Part shown: piece by piece, positions 1-9,752 of the stretch
How positions within the stretch are numbered: position 1 is the first letter of the stretch
Layout: each line of letters starts with the position of its first letter
NCBI GenBank assembly: GCA_964584595.1
Contig: CAZPAM010000005.1
Span: 18,725 to 82,724, forward strand
Source of the DNA: Scalindua sp964584595
GTDB lineage: Bacteria; Planctomycetota; Brocadiia; Brocadiales; Scalinduaceae
Length of the DNA stretch: 64,000 nt
Direction: 5' to 3'
Program-made: the position numbers and the translations under genes
The notes under the pieces: generated by a model
What the model saw: only the letters and a program-made list of their open reading frames with translations
Database searches by the model: none
Told to the model about the DNA's origin: nothing

Positions 1-29
1 ATTTGTGGGTGATAGAAACTTCAGGGATT

Positions 30-683
30 TTATACTGCTCTTACAAATATATTCTCTGCAATGTCCTTGTCCAGTGCCAGTTGTGTCTCACCATATTGAA
101 TAATAATACTCGGACGTTTTTGGTGTATCGTAAGTTCAAGTCCGGGGATCACTCCTATTGCCGAAAGCCTGTCCAGGCTTGCATGAGATTTGGTTGTGAC
201 GTATACCACCTTTACCTTTTCACCGGATTTGGTCTCAGATAATGGATTTATTACCGGCCCCAGTTTCCTTCTTGCACTCGTACAACATTCACCGGGTGGA
301 ATCTTTTTTCCATGAGGGCATTCAGCAGGATGGCCAAGCAACGTACAGATACTTGCAATAATTTCTTCGTTTACAAAGTGTTCAAACTGGCAGGCGCCGG
401 CTTCAAACTCATCACCGGTCATCTCCAGTACGTCATTTAAGAGTCTTTCAGCAATACGATGACGCCTGATAATCAACTTTGCCCGATTTTTCCCATTATC
501 TGTAAAAACTATCCTGGAATCACTTAAATTAATCAACTTCCTCTCAACCATTTTATTCAAATAATCTTTTGCTATTTCATTGCCAAACTTATCATCCATA
601 CGCGTACTTTCAGCCTTGCCATGATCCTCCTCAAGCATCCAGATATACTCAAGCATCTCTTCGATTTGTATCTCTTCAGCCAT
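30..683 (-). CDS. DtxR/MntR-type metal-dependent repressor fused to a FeoA domain
   Basis: Predicted cytoplasmic iron or manganese sensor of 217 aa. Residues 1-65 form the winged-helix DNA-binding part. Residues 70-140 form the metal-binding and dimer part, with the family pattern H75, E94, C98, E101, H102 and a GHPAECPHG motif at 117-125. Residues 150-217 resemble the SH3-like FeoA domain. It lies 30 bp downstream of feoB on the same strand, so the two are probably co-transcribed. No separate feoA is visible, so the FeoA-like tail may serve regulation, transport or both. CC at 133-134 follows the motif. Metal specificity (Fe or Mn) cannot be decided from sequence alone. Confidence 0.88.
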   Translation of the reverse strand: MAEEIQIEEMLEYIWMLEEDHGKAESTRMDDKFGNEIAKDYLNKMVERKLINLSDSRIVFTDNGKNRAKLIIRRHRIAERLLNDVLEMTGDEFEAGACQFEHFVNEEIIASICTLLGHPAECPHGKKIPPGECCTSARRKLGPVINPLSETKSGEKVKVVYVTTKSHASLDRLSAIGVIPGLELTIHQKRPSIIIQYGETQLALDKDIAENIFVRAV

Positions 684-713
684 TTAAACCAACTCCTAAT
701 TAATATAAACTTT

Positions 714-3002
714 TCAAATTGACAGCCACTGTAGTATATATCTCAGGATTCCACCAACAAGGAAAGCAAACGGTATAATGAAAGCAAGCATGTAAAATGC
801 AGTCTTAGCGCCCCTTTCCTTTATCATAACAAAGAAATTCGCCAGGCAAGGCACAAAAAGCGTGATAACAACAAGTGCCACTATAAGTTGATTCGGGTCA
901 ATCGTAAGGCCGCCGGCTTTCTCCTCCAATGCCTTGAAAATACTCACAACGGCATAATCCCTGCGCAGGAAACCCAGTAAAAAACCACTCGTAGTCTCAA
1001 CCGGCAAGCCCAGAAAGTGCTTTACCACAGGCCTGGCCGCCAACTCAATGTACGTTAAAATACCAAGTTTTGTAAGTATAAACAATATAAATGTGCCTAA
1101 TACAAATAAAGGCACAGCCTCCTTAAGAAACCATTTAGTCCTGTAATATGTTTTCAATAATATATTAGTCAACTTCGGCCTTCTGAATGGAGGCATTTCC
1201 ATAAGGAAGTCCGACCCTTCCCCCTTAAGAACCTTTGAAGAGATATAGCCAACCAGTAACATTTGAGAAAATATAACAGCAAAATAAATTGTCAAGTGCA
1301 CTCCGGATACACTGCCCAGTATCCCCGCAATCACCCCTAACTGAGCCGAACACGGCACAGCAAGCGCAAGCAGCAAAGTAGATATAATTCTTTCCTTCCT
1401 GGTATCGAGTATACGTGTAGTCAAGGTGGCCATGGTATCACAGCCCAGTCCCAACACCATGGGAAGAACCGCCTTACCATTTAAACCGATTACCTTGAAA
1501 AACCTGTTTAGCATCACAGCCAGCCTCGGTAAATATCCGCTGTCCTCCATCAACCCAAAGCTTACAAAGAAAAAGCCGACAATGGGCAGTATTATAGCTA
1601 TTGAGTAGGTCACACCTACCTGTACTATGCCTGCTTCTTCACCCATGAACAATTGGAAAATTATATTGTCGGCGCTCATAAATTTCTGAAAAAATAATCC
1701 GAGGTAATAATTGATTCCCTGAAAATTTACATGTGTAAACACATATTCAATGTCAGTAAATGGTATAAACACTCTGAAATTAAACCCGCCGGACATTGCC
1801 AGTGATGAACCAAAAATCTTGCTCTCTATAAAATCAACACACTCTCCGGCGCCAAACTCCCCCACTATTTTGTAAATACCCCATAAAACCACAAGCAGCA
1901 TCGGCCATGCAAGGCCGGGATGCATGGTTAAAGTGCCAAGGATACTGGTTATTTTCCGGCCTGACTTGTATTCTCTTGCGAACAGATAAAATGAATAAAA
2001 ACCGACTGATACTCCGCCGCCCGCAAGCCTCAATATCATGGCCGTTTGTCCGCTTGCCACCACATAATTTGCAATCATAAACATCAGCAGATCCATAACC
2101 TTTAACCCGATAAAGAAGGAGATCAGAGGCATTATAAAGAAGAAGAATGCATTTCTTGCTATCGCACCTGATTTTTCCTCCTTACCTCTGTAGCTTACAA
2201 TCCCCTCCAATAGATTATCTACATATTCACTGCGCTTCCTGATTATTACATAACTTAAAGAATGGCCGTATTTGGTTTGCACATCGTCCCGGACCTTGTG
2301 AATACTGTCGATTAGCTGCTTATCAAATTTTAAAGTCTTCTCCAAATCCTCATCGTAAGACAGCACCATTATGGCCACCGCCCTTTTCTTGACCGTAAGG
2401 TTGTCCGGCAGTAATTCCTCAATCTTCTTTATACCCTCCTCGATATCATCCCCGTAATAAATACCTGTCTTTGGAACTTTTACCGAGTCAGCTGAGTTTC
2501 TTAATGTGTTGATTCCATACTTCTGAGTAGCAATCGTCTTTGTTAGAGTCACCCCCAGTGTCTTCTGTAATTTATCGGTATCGATGGTCATACCCCTGTC
2601 CAGCGTCTCGTCCCACATGTTCAAACCTATCGATACGGAAAGGCCCATTTCTGCCAACTGAGTAGTTATCAATAATCCCCTCTGAATATTCTTGGCATCT
2701 ATTATCTGGATTATCTTCTGCTCTTCATCTCTCAGAAGAATGTCGCGCGCAACCCTCTCATCTTCCGAGTGTGAGATCAGGCTGTTGGCTCCCGGTGTAT
2801 CAACCACCTCAACCGTTTCATTGGAGCCCACATACATACCACGGGAAACCTCTACTGTTGTCCCCGGATAATTTGAGACGGTTACATACTTCCCGGTAAG
2901 CAATCCAAACAGTACGCTCTTCCCTACATTTGGATTACCAACAAGCGCAATTCGATAATCAATTGCCTTGGAATCAGGAATTTTTATTTTTGTATCATGC
3001 AT
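714..3002 (-). CDS. feoB: Ferrous iron transporter FeoB
   Basis: Inner-membrane Fe(II) permease of 762 aa, close to the usual family length. The N-terminal G domain shows G1 GNPNVGKS near residue 22, G3 DTPGANS near 68 and G4 NMWD near 128. It is followed by a linker domain and a membrane part from about residue 285 to the end, with the two Gate regions (GLGCDTMAT and VPCLANFF motifs). It is the first gene of a likely feoB-dtxR/feoA operon. A Fur-like palindrome sits 59-79 bp upstream of the ATG, so iron repression is expected. Confidence 0.96.
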   Translation of the reverse strand: MHDTKIKIPDSKAIDYRIALVGNPNVGKSVLFGLLTGKYVTVSNYPGTTVEVSRGMYVGSNETVEVVDTPGANSLISHSEDERVARDILLRDEEQKIIQIIDAKNIQRGLLITTQLAEMGLSVSIGLNMWDETLDRGMTIDTDKLQKTLGVTLTKTIATQKYGINTLRNSADSVKVPKTGIYYGDDIEEGIKKIEELLPDNLTVKKRAVAIMVLSYDEDLEKTLKFDKQLIDSIHKVRDDVQTKYGHSLSYVIIRKRSEYVDNLLEGIVSYRGKEEKSGAIARNAFFFFIMPLISFFIGLKVMDLLMFMIANYVVASGQTAMILRLAGGGVSVGFYSFYLFAREYKSGRKITSILGTLTMHPGLAWPMLLVVLWGIYKIVGEFGAGECVDFIESKIFGSSLAMSGGFNFRVFIPFTDIEYVFTHVNFQGINYYLGLFFQKFMSADNIIFQLFMGEEAGIVQVGVTYSIAIILPIVGFFFVSFGLMEDSGYLPRLAVMLNRFFKVIGLNGKAVLPMVLGLGCDTMATLTTRILDTRKERIISTLLLALAVPCSAQLGVIAGILGSVSGVHLTIYFAVIFSQMLLVGYISSKVLKGEGSDFLMEMPPFRRPKLTNILLKTYYRTKWFLKEAVPLFVLGTFILFILTKLGILTYIELAARPVVKHFLGLPVETTSGFLLGFLRRDYAVVSIFKALEEKAGGLTIDPNQLIVALVVITLFVPCLANFFVMIKERGAKTAFYMLAFIIPFAFLVGGILRYILQWLSI

Positions 3003-3503
3003 TTCTAAAACTGTTACATATAAGTGTTAATCTGTCAAAGAGTTATAATACCACAAGATAAATTGAGAACGAGTCTCAATTACATATGGCCTATATATTA
3101 TACGAATATCCTGTAAAGTCAATTCATATTTAGATTTAGATTTTGTTGATGCATTATTTATACTTGATATTAAATGTACTTAGTATATATTTATCGTTTA
3201 ATAACTTCCCACTTTCAGATTTATAGTGATTTAATCATGCAGGAGAAGCCCGTTCGGAATTTCTGATATTTTACTTTCACTCAGAAATTTCATAAAAGGA
3301 ACGGTAAGGAAAGTGTATTTCCTGGCGTCTTCTGGTGGATAGATTTTAAATTTGAACCTTCCATATCTTCTGCATGATATAGCAAGAAGTAAGTAGCCTT
3401 TCTAGCAAGATATCTCTTTCAAAGTTGGTAGTCAAAAGATTTAAGACATGGATTTCACAGGCTTGATTCTAATGAATAAAGTTAAAACTCTATTAAAAAT
3501 TCT
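3003..3503. other. 500-bp intergenic region between feoB and the sensor-kinase cluster
   Basis: No gene is supported here. The left end holds the feoB promoter and the Fur-like site. At 3258-3266 and 3281-3289 there is a perfect 9-bp inverted repeat (AATTTCTGA / TCAGAAATT) with a 14-nt loop. It could be a leader hairpin of the kinase gene at 3504. There is no T-run, so it is not a standard terminator. Confidence 0.5.
3061..3081 (-). promoter_or_regulatory. Fur-like operator upstream of feoB
   Basis: A perfect inverted repeat, AATTGAGA-ACGAG-TCTCAATT. The TGAGA-N5-TCTCA core has the same spacing as the classic Fur box core TGAGAATnATTCTCA. A TATTAT -10-like hexamer lies at 3045-3050 on the minus strand, which puts the palindrome over the -35 region. 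Binding by Fur or by the DtxR protein of the operon is inferred. Confidence 0.62.
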
Positions 3504-5390
3504 ATGAAGACAATTCCCAATATACTTGTTGTAGATGACAACAAGGAGCTATGTATCAGTCTGAATGATATCTTAGAGGAGAAAGGCTATTCCGTAGAGT
3601 ATCTGCATAATGGCAAGGATGCAATTGCACTGGCCCTGAGAAACAGATATGACATAATCATTATCGATATTAGATTACCTGACATGCCTGGTACCGAGGT
3701 TGTTAGTGAAATTTTAAGAACTTTGCCCTCAACAGAATTCATCTATATTACCGGACATGCTTCGCTCGAGAGTGCTATCGAAGCGGTGAAACAAGAGCAT
3801 ATAATTTCATACGAGACTAAACCATTAAATTTAGACCATTTTATATCAACCATAAACCAGGTATTTATGCGCAGGGAGTCAGAAGAGAAGTTAAAAGAGA
3901 GTGAGGAGCGCTTTAGAGAGTTGGCAGAAAACATTCCTGAAGTCTTCTGGGTCACCTCACCTGATTTCGAACGTATAATATATATAAGCCCTGCATACGA
4001 GACTGTTTGGGGTCGTACATGCAAAAGTTTGTATGAACAGCCAAAGTCCTGGGTTGACAATATTCATCCGGATGATAGTAAAAGGGTTATTACGGCTCTT
4101 GAGAAGCATGTGCAGGACAAAGAGAACTTTGCAGAAGAATATAGAATTATCCGCCCTGACGGGTCAATACGCTGGGTACTGGATCGTGCTTTTTCGGTCA
4201 AGGCAGCATCCGGGGCAACTGACCACATCGTTGGAATTGCAGAAGACATCACAGAGCGCAAGAAGATGGAAGAGTCACTCTTACAGTCAGAGAAACTAAG
4301 GTCCATAGGTACGATAAGTTCAGGGGTCGCTCATGAGTTTAATAATGTCCTCGCAATCATCTCCGGTAATGTACAGCTGCTGGAAGACACCTATAAAGAC
4401 CATGAAGAATTGATTAATGCACTCCGCACTATTAAGAGGGTAGCCAATGATGGTGCGGAAATATCCAGCAAGATGCTTCAATTTACCAGAACAGCAAAAG
4501 ATACCTCAGGGCATACGCCTTCTAATATAAGGGATATAATCAAACACTCTATCGATTTCACAATGCCCAGATGGAAGAACATGGCTCATTCGAACGGCAT
4601 AAACTACGACATGGACACTGAAGGCATGAAGAAAATACCGCTCATACTGTGTAACCCCACAGAGCTGAGGGAGGTGTTTGTAAATATAATAAACAACGCC
4701 CTTGATGCCATGCCTGATGGCGGCTGTATGACCTTCAGTACATGGAGTGATAAAGACACAGTATCCATCAGGATTTCCGATAATGGAGAGGGTATGTCCG
4801 GGGAAGTAAAGGAAAGCATATTTGATCCATTTTTCACCACCAAGATGGCAGTCGGGACTGGATTGGGCATGAGTACGGCTTACGGTATTATAAACAGACA
4901 TGACGGCAAGATAGAGGTGGAGAGCGAGGTCAATAGAGGCAGTATATTTACCCTGCAATTCCCGATAACCACTAAAGTAGACAGCCTGAACAAGCTCCAT
5001 GAACAGATGGAAAATACAACAAGCAAGCCCCTCCGCATCATGGTGATAGATGACGAAACCTCTATATGCGATATTCTTGATAAATATCTCTCCGGACGCG
5101 GCCACCTGGTCAGGACGGTTGACGATGGTGCAGAGGCTATAATACTTACCAGTAATGACGATTATGATCTTGTGTTATGTGACATAGCCATGCCGGAAGT
5201 TTCCGGTAATGATGTAATAAAGGCTTTGAATGGATTGGATAAGAGACCAAGGATAGGCATAATCACAGGTTGGGGAGAGGAGATCAAGGCTGTGGATAAA
5301 GAGGACATGAAGGTTGACTTTATTATCAGGAAACCATTTGATTTACCGGTACTAATAAATCATATAAATGCCCTATTCAATACTGATTGA
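3504..5390 (+). CDS. Hybrid sensor kinase REC-PAS-HisKA-HATPase-REC
   Basis: Cytoplasmic signalling protein of 628 aa with no membrane segment. Residues 5-125 are a receiver (acid pair D11/D12, phospho-acceptor D55, K106). A PAS fold with a PAC end covers about 130-255. The HisKA box has GVAHEFNN near 280. The HATPase has an NIINNALDAM N-box and DNGEG. A second complete receiver occupies about 505-625. Input is probably phosphorylation of the first receiver plus a PAS ligand. It starts a same-strand cluster of three kinases and a double-receiver protein. No strong ribosome site is visible before the ATG. The signal sensed is unknown. Confidence 0.9.
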   Translation: MKTIPNILVVDDNKELCISLNDILEEKGYSVEYLHNGKDAIALALRNRYDIIIIDIRLPDMPGTEVVSEILRTLPSTEFIYITGHASLESAIEAVKQEHIISYETKPLNLDHFISTINQVFMRRESEEKLKESEERFRELAENIPEVFWVTSPDFERIIYISPAYETVWGRTCKSLYEQPKSWVDNIHPDDSKRVITALEKHVQDKENFAEEYRIIRPDGSIRWVLDRAFSVKAASGATDHIVGIAEDITERKKMEESLLQSEKLRSIGTISSGVAHEFNNVLAIISGNVQLLEDTYKDHEELINALRTIKRVANDGAEISSKMLQFTRTAKDTSGHTPSNIRDIIKHSIDFTMPRWKNMAHSNGINYDMDTEGMKKIPLILCNPTELREVFVNIINNALDAMPDGGCMTFSTWSDKDTVSIRISDNGEGMSGEVKESIFDPFFTTKMAVGTGLGMSTAYGIINRHDGKIEVESEVNRGSIFTLQFPITTKVDSLNKLHEQMENTTSKPLRIMVIDDETSICDILDKYLSGRGHLVRTVDDGAEAIILTSNDDYDLVLCDIAMPEVSGNDVIKALNGLDKRPRIGIITGWGEEIKAVDKEDMKVDFIIRKPFDLPVLINHINALFNTD

Positions 5391-5441
5391 CAATCCATTA
5401 ATAAGCAATCTTCAATCAACAATAGAATATCATAAATCCAG

Positions 5442-7061
5442 ATGGCAAACGGAGCGTTAAACACAAAATCAAACCTATTATCTACATGCTTATTTATTTT
5501 TGCAATCGGTGCCTCTGTTTTCTCTATAGTGTTAGGGTTGGTCGTAGTAACGGGTTGGTTTACCGGCAATGCAACATTAATACAAATTCTGCCCTTGTTC
5601 GTACCCATGCAGTTCAATACGGCACTTGGATTTATTCTGTGTGGGTCAGGCATGCTCCTGGATATATTCAAAAGCCGGTACAGTACAATTGTCATAGGCA
5701 TATTGATCATCATTGTAGGAGGCTTGACACTTCTTGAATATTTAACGGGACTGAATCTTTTTATTGATGAGTTATTTATGAAACATACCATCACTGTTAA
5801 GACATCACACCCCGGACGAATGGCCCCGAACACGGCCACATGCTTTGTCCTTATCGGTTCGATTCTGACTTTTTCTACTCTCTTCAGGAAATCAACATAC
5901 CAATCTATTTTTAAGTCTGTACTTGTATCACTCGTACTGGGCCTGAGTATAGTTGCTCTATTCGGATACATAATTCAACTTGAGACGGCCTATGGCTGGG
6001 GCAGCCTTACTCGAATGGCTGTGCATACTTCTATTGGATTTGTTGTCCTCAGCGTTGGCTACCTGATATTTACCTGGTGCAACGATCTTACAGATGGAGC
6101 AATAATTCCGCGCTGGTTGCCTGTTCTTACTGCAATCGGTACATTGTCTGTGGCTATCTGTTTTTGGCAGGCAGTTCAATCTGAATTTTATAAGATAGGT
6201 GAACAGAATGATCTATCTACAGGGTTCCCTCATTTTCCTACAACTGGCCTGATTGCAGGTGTACTACTAGCCATAGCTTTAACTTTGTCAGCTTACCTTG
6301 CCTATAAGCGAGAAGTTTTGAAAACAAAACAGGCTCTGACAGGTGAAACCTCCAGACGGATGCAAGCTGAAGATGAATTAACGGTCTCTCAGGAGATGCT
6401 GATTCAAGCTGAAAAGCTGGCAATGGTGGGAAAGCTATCAAGTGGTATCGCTCACGAAATACGCAATCCACTTTCAGCAATCAGCGCTTCTGCCTATTAT
6501 CTGAAAGAGAAACTAAAAGATGCTGATGAAAAAACTAAATCTCACCTCGACCGCATAAACAACCAGGTTAATATTTCCAACGATATTATCCAGGACATGC
6601 AGAACCTTACACAGATGAGAGAACTAACAATGGCTCAGGTAGACATAGCCGTTGCTGTAGCGGATGGAATAAACAGCTCCAAAGTACCACAGACCGTCAA
6701 TGTAATTAATGAGGTACCGGACGGGGAGTTCATTGTGACCATAGACACGAAACAGGCCTCAATAGTATTTAAGAACATCCTGGCCAATGCCATAGAGGCA
6801 ATGGATAACGAAGGCACTATCCGGATTACTGCTCATCAATCAGGGGACAAATGGGTAGATATCTCGTTCCAGGATTCCGGCCCTGATATTACGCAGGAAA
6901 ACCTGAATAAGGTTTTCCAACCGTTTTTCAGTACAAAGACGTCAGGGTTTGGATTTGGTCTTGCTTTATGTAAAACAATTATGGAGAAACATGGCGGTGA
7001 GATAGAGGCTCACTCAGAAGCAGGAAAGGATACTACATTCATCGTTCGCTTCCCATGTTGA
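5442..7061 (+). CDS. Membrane-bound sensor histidine kinase
   Basis: 539 aa. The first 285 residues hold about eight hydrophobic segments without a recognised sensor domain. A short coiled linker leads to HisKA (GIAHEIRNPLSAIS near 335) and a HATPase domain (NILANAIEAM N-box, then FGFGLAL). The usual DxGxG of the ATP site reads DSGPD, which may weaken ATP binding. It lies 51 bp after the hybrid kinase and 47 bp before the next kinase, consistent with one operon. The stimulus is not predictable, and no partner regulator with a DNA-binding domain lies nearby. Confidence 0.87.
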   Translation: MANGALNTKSNLLSTCLFIFAIGASVFSIVLGLVVVTGWFTGNATLIQILPLFVPMQFNTALGFILCGSGMLLDIFKSRYSTIVIGILIIIVGGLTLLEYLTGLNLFIDELFMKHTITVKTSHPGRMAPNTATCFVLIGSILTFSTLFRKSTYQSIFKSVLVSLVLGLSIVALFGYIIQLETAYGWGSLTRMAVHTSIGFVVLSVGYLIFTWCNDLTDGAIIPRWLPVLTAIGTLSVAICFWQAVQSEFYKIGEQNDLSTGFPHFPTTGLIAGVLLAIALTLSAYLAYKREVLKTKQALTGETSRRMQAEDELTVSQEMLIQAEKLAMVGKLSSGIAHEIRNPLSAISASAYYLKEKLKDADEKTKSHLDRINNQVNISNDIIQDMQNLTQMRELTMAQVDIAVAVADGINSSKVPQTVNVINEVPDGEFIVTIDTKQASIVFKNILANAIEAMDNEGTIRITAHQSGDKWVDISFQDSGPDITQENLNKVFQPFFSTKTSGFGFGLALCKTIMEKHGGEIEAHSEAGKDTTFIVRFPC

Positions 7062-7108
7062 GTTTATTTCTGTGTTTAAATTCAAGAACTTTTACATAAC
7101 TTTTTAAA

Positions 7109-8626
7109 ATGTTAAGAAATATAAGAATCGGTTATCGGCTCAGCATCGGCTTTGGGCTGCTGGTTTTAGTTCTTATTCTTTTGGCAGGGTTTGCATTGAA
7201 CCGTATGAATCTGCTGGCAAAACAGACTACCTTGATGCATGACCACCCGCTAGCTGTCAGCAATGCTGTGCTCAGGATCAATACCAATATTATAAGAATT
7301 CACCGTAATATGAAAGACGTTGCCCTTGCCCAATCTGAGGCCGGTATTGAAATTGCATCCCGTAAAGTAGACAAATGTGAAGAAAATGTTTACAAAGACT
7401 TCGTCATTATAGATAAGCAATTCCTGGGTGAAAATGAAAAGTATGAAAAGGCTTTAAAGGTATTTTCTGAATGGAAGGTTATTCGTGATAGGGTACTTTC
7501 CTTGAAGCGTGACGGGGAAAATCTGGTAGCAGCCAATATCACGAAAGGCATAGGTGCAATTCATGTGTTAAGAATTGAGAAAGCAATGGAGTCCCTTAGT
7601 GATTTTGCTCAAGGCAAGGCTAAGGAATTATACGACACCGTTAAAGATGTGGAACAAGAAGCATTAAAGATGATGTATCTGCTATTTGGTGTTTCACTTG
7701 CTTTAGTGATTGTATTTGCGATTGTTTTCACCAGAAGCATTACAGCTCCTGTTTTAAGATTAACTAAATTAACAGAATTGGCAACTGGAGGTGATTTAAC
7801 ACACAAAATAGATATTTTGACTAAAGATGAGATTGGGAAATTGGCAAATTCCTTTAATACCATGATTCACTCTCTAAAACAAGCGCAGGAAGAACTTGTA
7901 ACGAAAGAGAAATTCGCCACTATTGGCCGTATATCAGGCTCTATTGCGCACGACATCAGACATCCCCTGGCTACTATTAAGAACTCTGCCTATTTCCTTG
8001 ACATGACACTAAAGGAGCCCAATGAAAAGACAAAAAAGCACCTCAAGCTCATCAGCAATGAAGTTCTCTTTGCAAATGAAATTATTACGAGTCTCATGCG
8101 CCTGTCGGAAACAAAAAAAGCAGAAATGAACAAGACCAATATCAACGAATTAGTAAATAATTTCTTCTCGTCATACTCTTTGCCGGAACATATAAAGCTC
8201 GTAACTGAATTTGATAACGAATGCCCTGATATTATGGTTGATCGATCTCACCTTATGCTGATCCTTACAAATCTGGCATCAAATGCAATAAGTGCTATGC
8301 CGGAAAGCGGTACTATCACCGTGAAGACGCAGAGCGTTTGGAATCTGGAGCGAGCTGGAGACTTTGTAGAGATCGCTTTTGCTGACACCGGCAGCGGCAT
8401 TCATAGAGATAACCTGGACAAAGTATTTGAGCCATTCTATACAACGAAGTCCAAAGGAATAGGACTTGGCCTCTCTATAGTCAATGAAGTTATCACGGCT
8501 AATGACGGATATATATCAGTAGAAAGCGAAGACGAGAAAGGGAGTACGTTTAAATTGTTATTCCCTCCAATTTTACAACTAAACGACACGGACGAGAAAA
8601 CAGAGAAAGGAAATGAAGCGGTATGA
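7109..8626 (+). CDS. Sensor histidine kinase with periplasmic helical sensor and HAMP
   Basis: 505 aa. TM1 at about 11-28 and TM2 at about 190-210 enclose a helical periplasmic region of the four-helix-bundle type seen in chemoreceptors. HAMP follows at about 210-262. HisKA carries SIAHDIRHPLATI near 282, with His in place of the usual Asn after the phospho-His. The HATPase domain is complete (NLASNAISAM, DTGSG, GLGLSI). Its stop overlaps the start of the double-receiver gene by 4 bp, which implies translational coupling and makes that protein the likely phosphotransfer partner. Confidence 0.9.
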   Translation: MLRNIRIGYRLSIGFGLLVLVLILLAGFALNRMNLLAKQTTLMHDHPLAVSNAVLRINTNIIRIHRNMKDVALAQSEAGIEIASRKVDKCEENVYKDFVIIDKQFLGENEKYEKALKVFSEWKVIRDRVLSLKRDGENLVAANITKGIGAIHVLRIEKAMESLSDFAQGKAKELYDTVKDVEQEALKMMYLLFGVSLALVIVFAIVFTRSITAPVLRLTKLTELATGGDLTHKIDILTKDEIGKLANSFNTMIHSLKQAQEELVTKEKFATIGRISGSIAHDIRHPLATIKNSAYFLDMTLKEPNEKTKKHLKLISNEVLFANEIITSLMRLSETKKAEMNKTNINELVNNFFSSYSLPEHIKLVTEFDNECPDIMVDRSHLMLILTNLASNAISAMPESGTITVKTQSVWNLERAGDFVEIAFADTGSGIHRDNLDKVFEPFYTTKSKGIGLGLSIVNEVITANDGYISVESEDEKGSTFKLLFPPILQLNDTDEKTEKGNEAV

Positions 8627-9366
8627 ACAAGAAACTATCAGTACTGATTGTGGATGATGATACAAATATAGGTGACTCATTATATGACATATTAGAAGTC
8701 AAGGGTTACGATGTAAGATTTGCCAGCAACGGCAATGAGGCTCTCAGTATTATTAAGGAAAGGAGATATGATGTCGTATTATTGGATATCAGGATGCCGG
8801 ATATGAATGGAGTTGAGACATTCAGGTATATAAAAGAATTATCCCCCCTGACCTCGGTAGTCATGATTACGGCCTATGCGGATGACGAACTTGTAAGCCA
8901 GGCAAGAGAAGAAGGTTCACTGCAAATATTATCGAAGCCTCTTGATATAGACAAAATTTTAGGCTTCTTGAAAAAGTATGAACTATTAAAGACAATATTC
9001 ATGGTGGATGATGACATCGCGTTCTGCAACTCTCTTAAAAATGCTATTGAGCTTCATGGTCATAATGTAACGGTCGTTCACAATGCAGAGGAGGCGATCG
9101 AATCCTTTTCCATCCAACAGTATGGGATTATTCTCTTGGACATAAAACTTAATGGAATGAACGGACTGGAGGTAGCTAACGCTATCAAGGAGAAAGGCTA
9201 TAAATGTGCCATCGTCCTTATGTCCGCCTATAAGAAGGAATTCCAATCACTGATCGATAAAACCATGTTAACAAGTGAATTCATAGAAAAACCATTCGCG
9301 ATAGACGACATCCTCCAACTCCTGAATGAAGTGTCTAGAGAACGGCTGAAAGAAACACTGGCGTGA
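8623..9366 (+). CDS. Double-receiver response regulator without output domain
   Basis: 247 aa made of two receiver domains. REC1 is at about 5-120 (acid pair in VDDD, phospho-acceptor in VVLLDIRMPD, K in LSKPLD). REC2 is at about 123-240 (MVDDD, ILLDIKLNG, EKPF). Both appear complete. There is no DNA-binding, enzymatic or HPt domain, so it probably relays or competes for phosphate among the kinases upstream. Its ATG overlaps the preceding kinase gene. Confidence 0.9.
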   Translation: MNKKLSVLIVDDDTNIGDSLYDILEVKGYDVRFASNGNEALSIIKERRYDVVLLDIRMPDMNGVETFRYIKELSPLTSVVMITAYADDELVSQAREEGSLQILSKPLDIDKILGFLKKYELLKTIFMVDDDIAFCNSLKNAIELHGHNVTVVHNAEEAIESFSIQQYGIILLDIKLNGMNGLEVANAIKEKGYKCAIVLMSAYKKEFQSLIDKTMLTSEFIEKPFAIDDILQLLNEVSRERLKETLA

Positions 9367-9387
9367 CACGATTGTCGATTTGAGATT

Positions 9388-9477
9388 GTCGCCTGAGGCG
9401 ACCCTATAAGTAGCTTCAAGATCCGCCCCCTGGCGGGAGGACGACCCTGGGCCTGCTCGCAGATCCGACTCGGTCGG
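9388..9477. repeat. Cluster of short G+C-rich hairpins downstream of the kinase cluster
   Basis: Three perfect small hairpins in 90 bp: GTCGCC-TGA-GGCGAC (9388-9402), CCGCC-CCCT-GGCGG (9423-9436) and CCGAC-TCG-GTCGG (9465-9477). They contrast with the A+T-rich surroundings and look like a REP-type palindromic element. The middle one shares a GGCGGGAGGAC-like end with the repeat at 46612-46662. They could also affect the mRNA 3' end of the kinase operon. Confidence 0.5.
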
Positions 9478-9677
9478 GATGATTGTTGATTGAAAGGACA
9501 AAATAATAAAGTTTTCTCGCTAAGGCGCCAAGTCCGTGAAGTGGCTTTTTGTGAAACCAACCTTTTGCCTTTAACCCCTTCCCCATAGATACCAAGTATA
9601 CAGTATACCCGTTTTGTACCCACTATTACCCTGCTGACTATTCCTCAATAAATGTATATGAAGAAAAGAATCTTTTT

Positions 9678-9722
9678 GCCACGGATCTACACGGATGATC
9701 CTCGGACAAAAAACGCCGAGGA
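9678..9722. repeat. Dispersed repeat: GCCACGGAT motif plus hairpin
   Basis: 9678-9696 reads GCCACGGATCTACACGGAT and matches the reverse complement of 42361-42379 at 15 of 19 positions. It is followed by a 7-bp hairpin TCCTCGG / CCGAGGA (9699-9705 and 9716-9722). The start GATCCTCGGACAAA is nearly repeated at 46612. The whole interval 9367-9752 has no supported gene and appears to be a repeat-rich patch. Confidence 0.55.
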
Positions 9723-9752
9723 CATAACACGGATAAAAGATGAATTTGAAAT

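Noticed and set aside
3033..3038. TTGACA on the minus strand close to feoB as a -35 box
   Set aside because: No -10-like hexamer at suitable spacing before the ATG; the TATTAT further upstream fits better with the Fur-like site.
4506..5105. Open frame of 199 codons opposite the hybrid kinase gene
   Set aside because: Covers conserved kinase and receiver motifs on the other strand and has no family features.
5360..5971. Open frame of 203 codons opposite two kinase genes
   Set aside because: Spans the boundary of two real genes and shows no domain.
9367..9752. Small open frames in the repeat-rich patch
   Set aside because: They overlap hairpins and dispersed repeats and have no coding features.
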